Shown piece after piece: positions 62,100 to 64,000 of a DNA stretch of 64,000 nucleotides. Below the pieces are notes generated by a model. That model searched no databases. It worked only from the letters and a program-made list of their open reading frames with translations, and was not told the origin of the DNA. This DNA comes from Syntrophomonadaceae bacterium (GTDB lineage Bacteria > Bacillota > Dethiobacteria > DTU022). How positions within the stretch are numbered: the stretch's first letter is position 1; each line of letters begins with the position of its first letter. Location of the stretch: positions 18,389 to 82,388 of the forward strand of contig SKMK01000003.1 in NCBI GenBank assembly GCA_007121075.1, given 5' to 3'. The position numbers and the translations under genes are program-made.

Positions 62100-62203
62100 A
62101 ACCCACTTCGGCAGCCAGGCGATCCTAGCCCGCAGCAGCGAACCTTAGACCCTTAAGCTTTGCGCCCCCGCTTTTCAGCAGGTTTGCCATTATCGTTTGG
62201 GCT
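62100..62203 (-). promoter_or_regulatory. Cyclic-di-GMP-I (GEMM) riboswitch
   Basis: The minus strand has the GEMM-I core in order: GGCAAACC, a GAAA tetraloop in the P2 stem (CTGCTGAAAAGCGGG), GCGCAAAGC, GGGTCTAAGG, then GGCTGCCG closing the P3 side, and AGCCCA/TGGGTT pairing as the outer P1. Six T follow P1 at once (62098-62093). This RNA binds cyclic-di-GMP and here must control the PilX-like, PilV-like and cadherin-like pilin genes, starting 88 bases downstream. Whether binding turns the operon on or off cannot be decided by eye; P1 followed by U6 could act as a ligand-stabilised terminator. Confidence 0.88.
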
Positions 62204-62229
62204 TTCTGTTATTTCCTTTTTGTTCCTTT

Positions 62230-62258
62230 ATTATAGTTGTTATTTGATATTATGTCAA
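62230..62258 (-). promoter_or_regulatory. Sigma-A promoter of the riboswitch-pilin operon
   Basis: Minus strand TTGACA (62258-62253), 17-base spacer, TATAAT (62235-62230): perfect consensus. The start site would be near 62223, about 20 bases before the riboswitch P1 stem. Confidence 0.9.
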
Positions 62259-62311
62259 TCTAAGCGCTTAAAATTTGTTTTACTTAGCAACATTCACAAT
62301 TAACAAACAGA

Positions 62312-64000
62312 TTAAACAAATATCCGTTTAAATTCTTCATAAGATGTCAGGCCTGTTTTTACTTTCTCCAGGCCGTTCAAGCGAAGCGGCGCCATCCCCT
62401 CTTCAACCGCTATTCTGCGAATATCCTGGGCTGACTTTACCTTCCTGACCGCTTTCCTTATTTTATCATTTACTACCAGCAGTTCAAATACCCCCGTCCT
62501 TCCGCTGTAACCGGTGTGATCACAAACAGAGCATCCTTGCGCGCTGTACAACTCTATCAAGCCGCCGGGATTTTCCACCGGAAACTCCGGTTCTTCTTTT
62601 AACAACTCTTCAGCAGCAATAGCATCCTTTCTCCTGCAGTTGCGGCACAGTTTCCTTACCAGCCGCTGGGATAATACACCGGTCAGGGTAGACTCGGCCA
62701 GGTAAGGCTCCACTCCCATATCCAGCAGGTGCACCACCGCCTTGGCGGAATCTTCGGCATGGAGGGTGGACAACACCAAATGCCCGGTAAGGGCTGCTTC
62801 CGTGGCCATGGTTCCCGTTTCGGAATCCCTGATTTCACCGACCATAATTACATCGGGGTGATTGCGGAGCACAGACCGCAACCCGGAAAAAAAGGTCACT
62901 CCCGCTTTCCTGTTATAGGGGATCTGGCTAATACCTTTAATCTTTTTTTCAACCGGATCTTCTATAGTAATAATATTCCTGTCTTCGGTATTTATTTCAG
63001 TCAAAGCAGCATATAAAGTTGTGCTTTTACCGCTTCCCGTGGGGCCGGTTGCGACAATAAACCCGTACGGGTAACAAATAAGTTCTTTAAACTTTTTCAA
63101 CTGGTCTTCCTTAAACCCGAGCTTGTTTAAATTCATCAACCCCGGCTCATGAAAAAGGAGGCGCAAAGTTATGCGTTCCCCATAGTAAGAAGGCAGGGTA
63201 GCAACCCGTACATCGATCAACTCCCTGTCTTTTAGCACTGACATTCTCCCATCCTGGGGGGTGCGGTTATTGGTTATATCCATGTTAGCCAGCACTTTTA
63301 CCCGTGAAACCAGCGAATCATGATATTCGGTAGATATTGAAAACCGGTAATGCAGGACCCCGTCAATGCGAAAACGAATTTTTACCTCATCTTCATGCGG
63401 TTCGATATGAACATCATTAGCCCTTTCCTGCACAGCCAGCGAAAGTAATTTGTTAAGGATTTCCACCGAAGGAAAGGTAGAATCCGGCCCCGTTGAAAGG
63501 ACCAGGCATTCTCTTTTACCCTCAAAGTCCGTTTCTTCGAACTGCCTGAAAAATTCAAAACCCTCTACTTCTTTCCCGTACTTACTGCTGACCTTGTTAA
63601 TCAGGGTTTCCAAATCGGAGTCTTTAATCAACACTGGTTGAATCTCCATCCCGGTAATCATGCGCAGATCATCGATAGCTTCTATATCTGCCGGGTGCAT
63701 CATGGCCACCATCAGGACATTGTTTTCCCTATTAACCGGAAAAACTTTATACCGGTTGGCCGTGCTGCGCGGTATTAATTTAATCACTTCTTCGCTTAAA
63801 TCCAGTTCATCGATATTAAAGTAGGGGACATTATGTTTCCTGGCCAGAACCCGGGCCAGCTCTTCATCAGTTCAGTAGCCCAGCTCTAACAGGATGTTGC
63901 CCAGGTAAGCAGTCTCCCCCCGCTGTGCCCTTTCACCCTGCACGGCCAGGGCTTCTTCGAGCTGCTTCCTGGTGATAATATCGTTTTTAATCAACTGCTC
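62312..64000 (-). pseudogene. GspE/PilB-type assembly ATPase, interrupted by in-frame TGA, 5' partial
   Basis: From the window end to 62312 the same frame encodes a GspE: MshEN domain (QLIKNDIITRKQLEEAL, LGNILLELGY), a TGA at 63874-63872, then TDEELARVLARKHNVPYFN and the full ATPase domain, with Walker A ATGPTGSGKSTTLYAAL, PDVIMVGEIRDSETG, GHLVLSTLHAEDSAKAV and CRNC/CSVC zinc pairs. TGA replaces a residue normally Ile/Val in GY-TDEE. TGA is a normal stop elsewhere in the window. A shorter 491-residue product could start at GTG 63787 but would lack most of the N-terminal domain. Either a real nonsense mutation or a sequence error; the C-terminal part is otherwise well preserved. Confidence 0.75.

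Noticed and set aside
63872-63874. TGA read as selenocysteine or reassigned sense codon
   Set aside because: Many genes here end with TGA (pilM, pilN, der neighbour), and the site is a surface turn of a domain without redox chemistry; a mutation or error is simpler.
1-64000. CRISPR array, insertion sequences or prophage
   Set aside because: No spaced repeat series, transposase or phage structural genes were seen in any part of the window.

Overview
The window reads as a chromosome segment of a Gram-positive, Clostridia-type anaerobe. The evidence is classic Firmicutes gene order (scpA-scpB-rluB, aroH-cmk-plsC-ispH/rpsA, efp-asp23-amaP-nusB-xseA-xseB-ispA-dxs-tlyA-nadK-recN), strong Shine-Dalgarno sites with frequent GTG and TTG starts, an IspH-S1 fusion, and textbook sigma-A promoters. 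TGA is used as a normal stop codon throughout. Spore genes that usually sit inside these same strings (spoIIIA operon, spmAB, spoIVA, spoIVB, spo0A) are all absent, so the lineage is probably asporogenous.

Layout. 1-2.5 kb (+): an ADP-forming acyl-CoA synthetase (5' end outside the window) and a phosphotransacetylase-like regulatory protein. 2.5-5.3 kb: glutamate 2,3-aminomutase with its own consensus promoter, a secreted protein, tRNA-Pro(GGG), and a 430-base stretch with two doubtful tiny ORFs. 5.3-30 kb (almost all -): a long housekeeping string covering phospholipid synthesis (two plsY, plsC), der, IspH-S1, cmk, aroH, rluB, scpAB, trpS, a site-2 protease, a DHH/CBS/tRNA-nucleotidyltransferase fusion, xerD, NUDIX, a CBS-PAS sigma-54 activator, recN, nadK, tlyA and dxs. 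30.6-31.8 kb: oapA and, in a 713-base gap between oapA and ispA, an apparent OLE RNA with its own promoter. 32-44.7 kb (-): ispA, xseB, xseA, an SfrAB-like NADPH oxidoreductase pair, a TsaD-like protein, nusB, the Asp23/AmaP envelope group, efp, an M24 peptidase, aroQ and aroK.

44.8-54.2 kb is a type IV pilus / type II secretion-like island: gspE and a pseudopilin on the minus strand, then prepilin peptidase, three minor pilins and pilM-N-O-C on the plus strand, with aroE embedded. 54-59 kb holds a second secreted protein related to the one at 3.9 kb, diaminopropionate ammonia-lyase, a GYF/MORN membrane protein and a GNAT acetyltransferase. 58.9-64 kb (-) is a second pilin operon (PilX-like, PilV-like, and a PilW-like pilin carrying a cadherin-like beta-sandwich tail). 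It lies behind a consensus promoter and a c-di-GMP-I riboswitch, and next to a second GspE ATPase gene whose reading frame is broken by an in-frame TGA near the window end.

Together the genes suggest an amino-acid-using anaerobe that makes the osmolyte beta-glutamate, moves electrons through a soluble NADPH oxidoreductase, and controls surface pili by cyclic-di-GMP. The OLE/OapA pair, known from anaerobic and extremophilic Firmicutes, and the c-di-GMP-controlled adhesive-pilin operon are the most striking elements.
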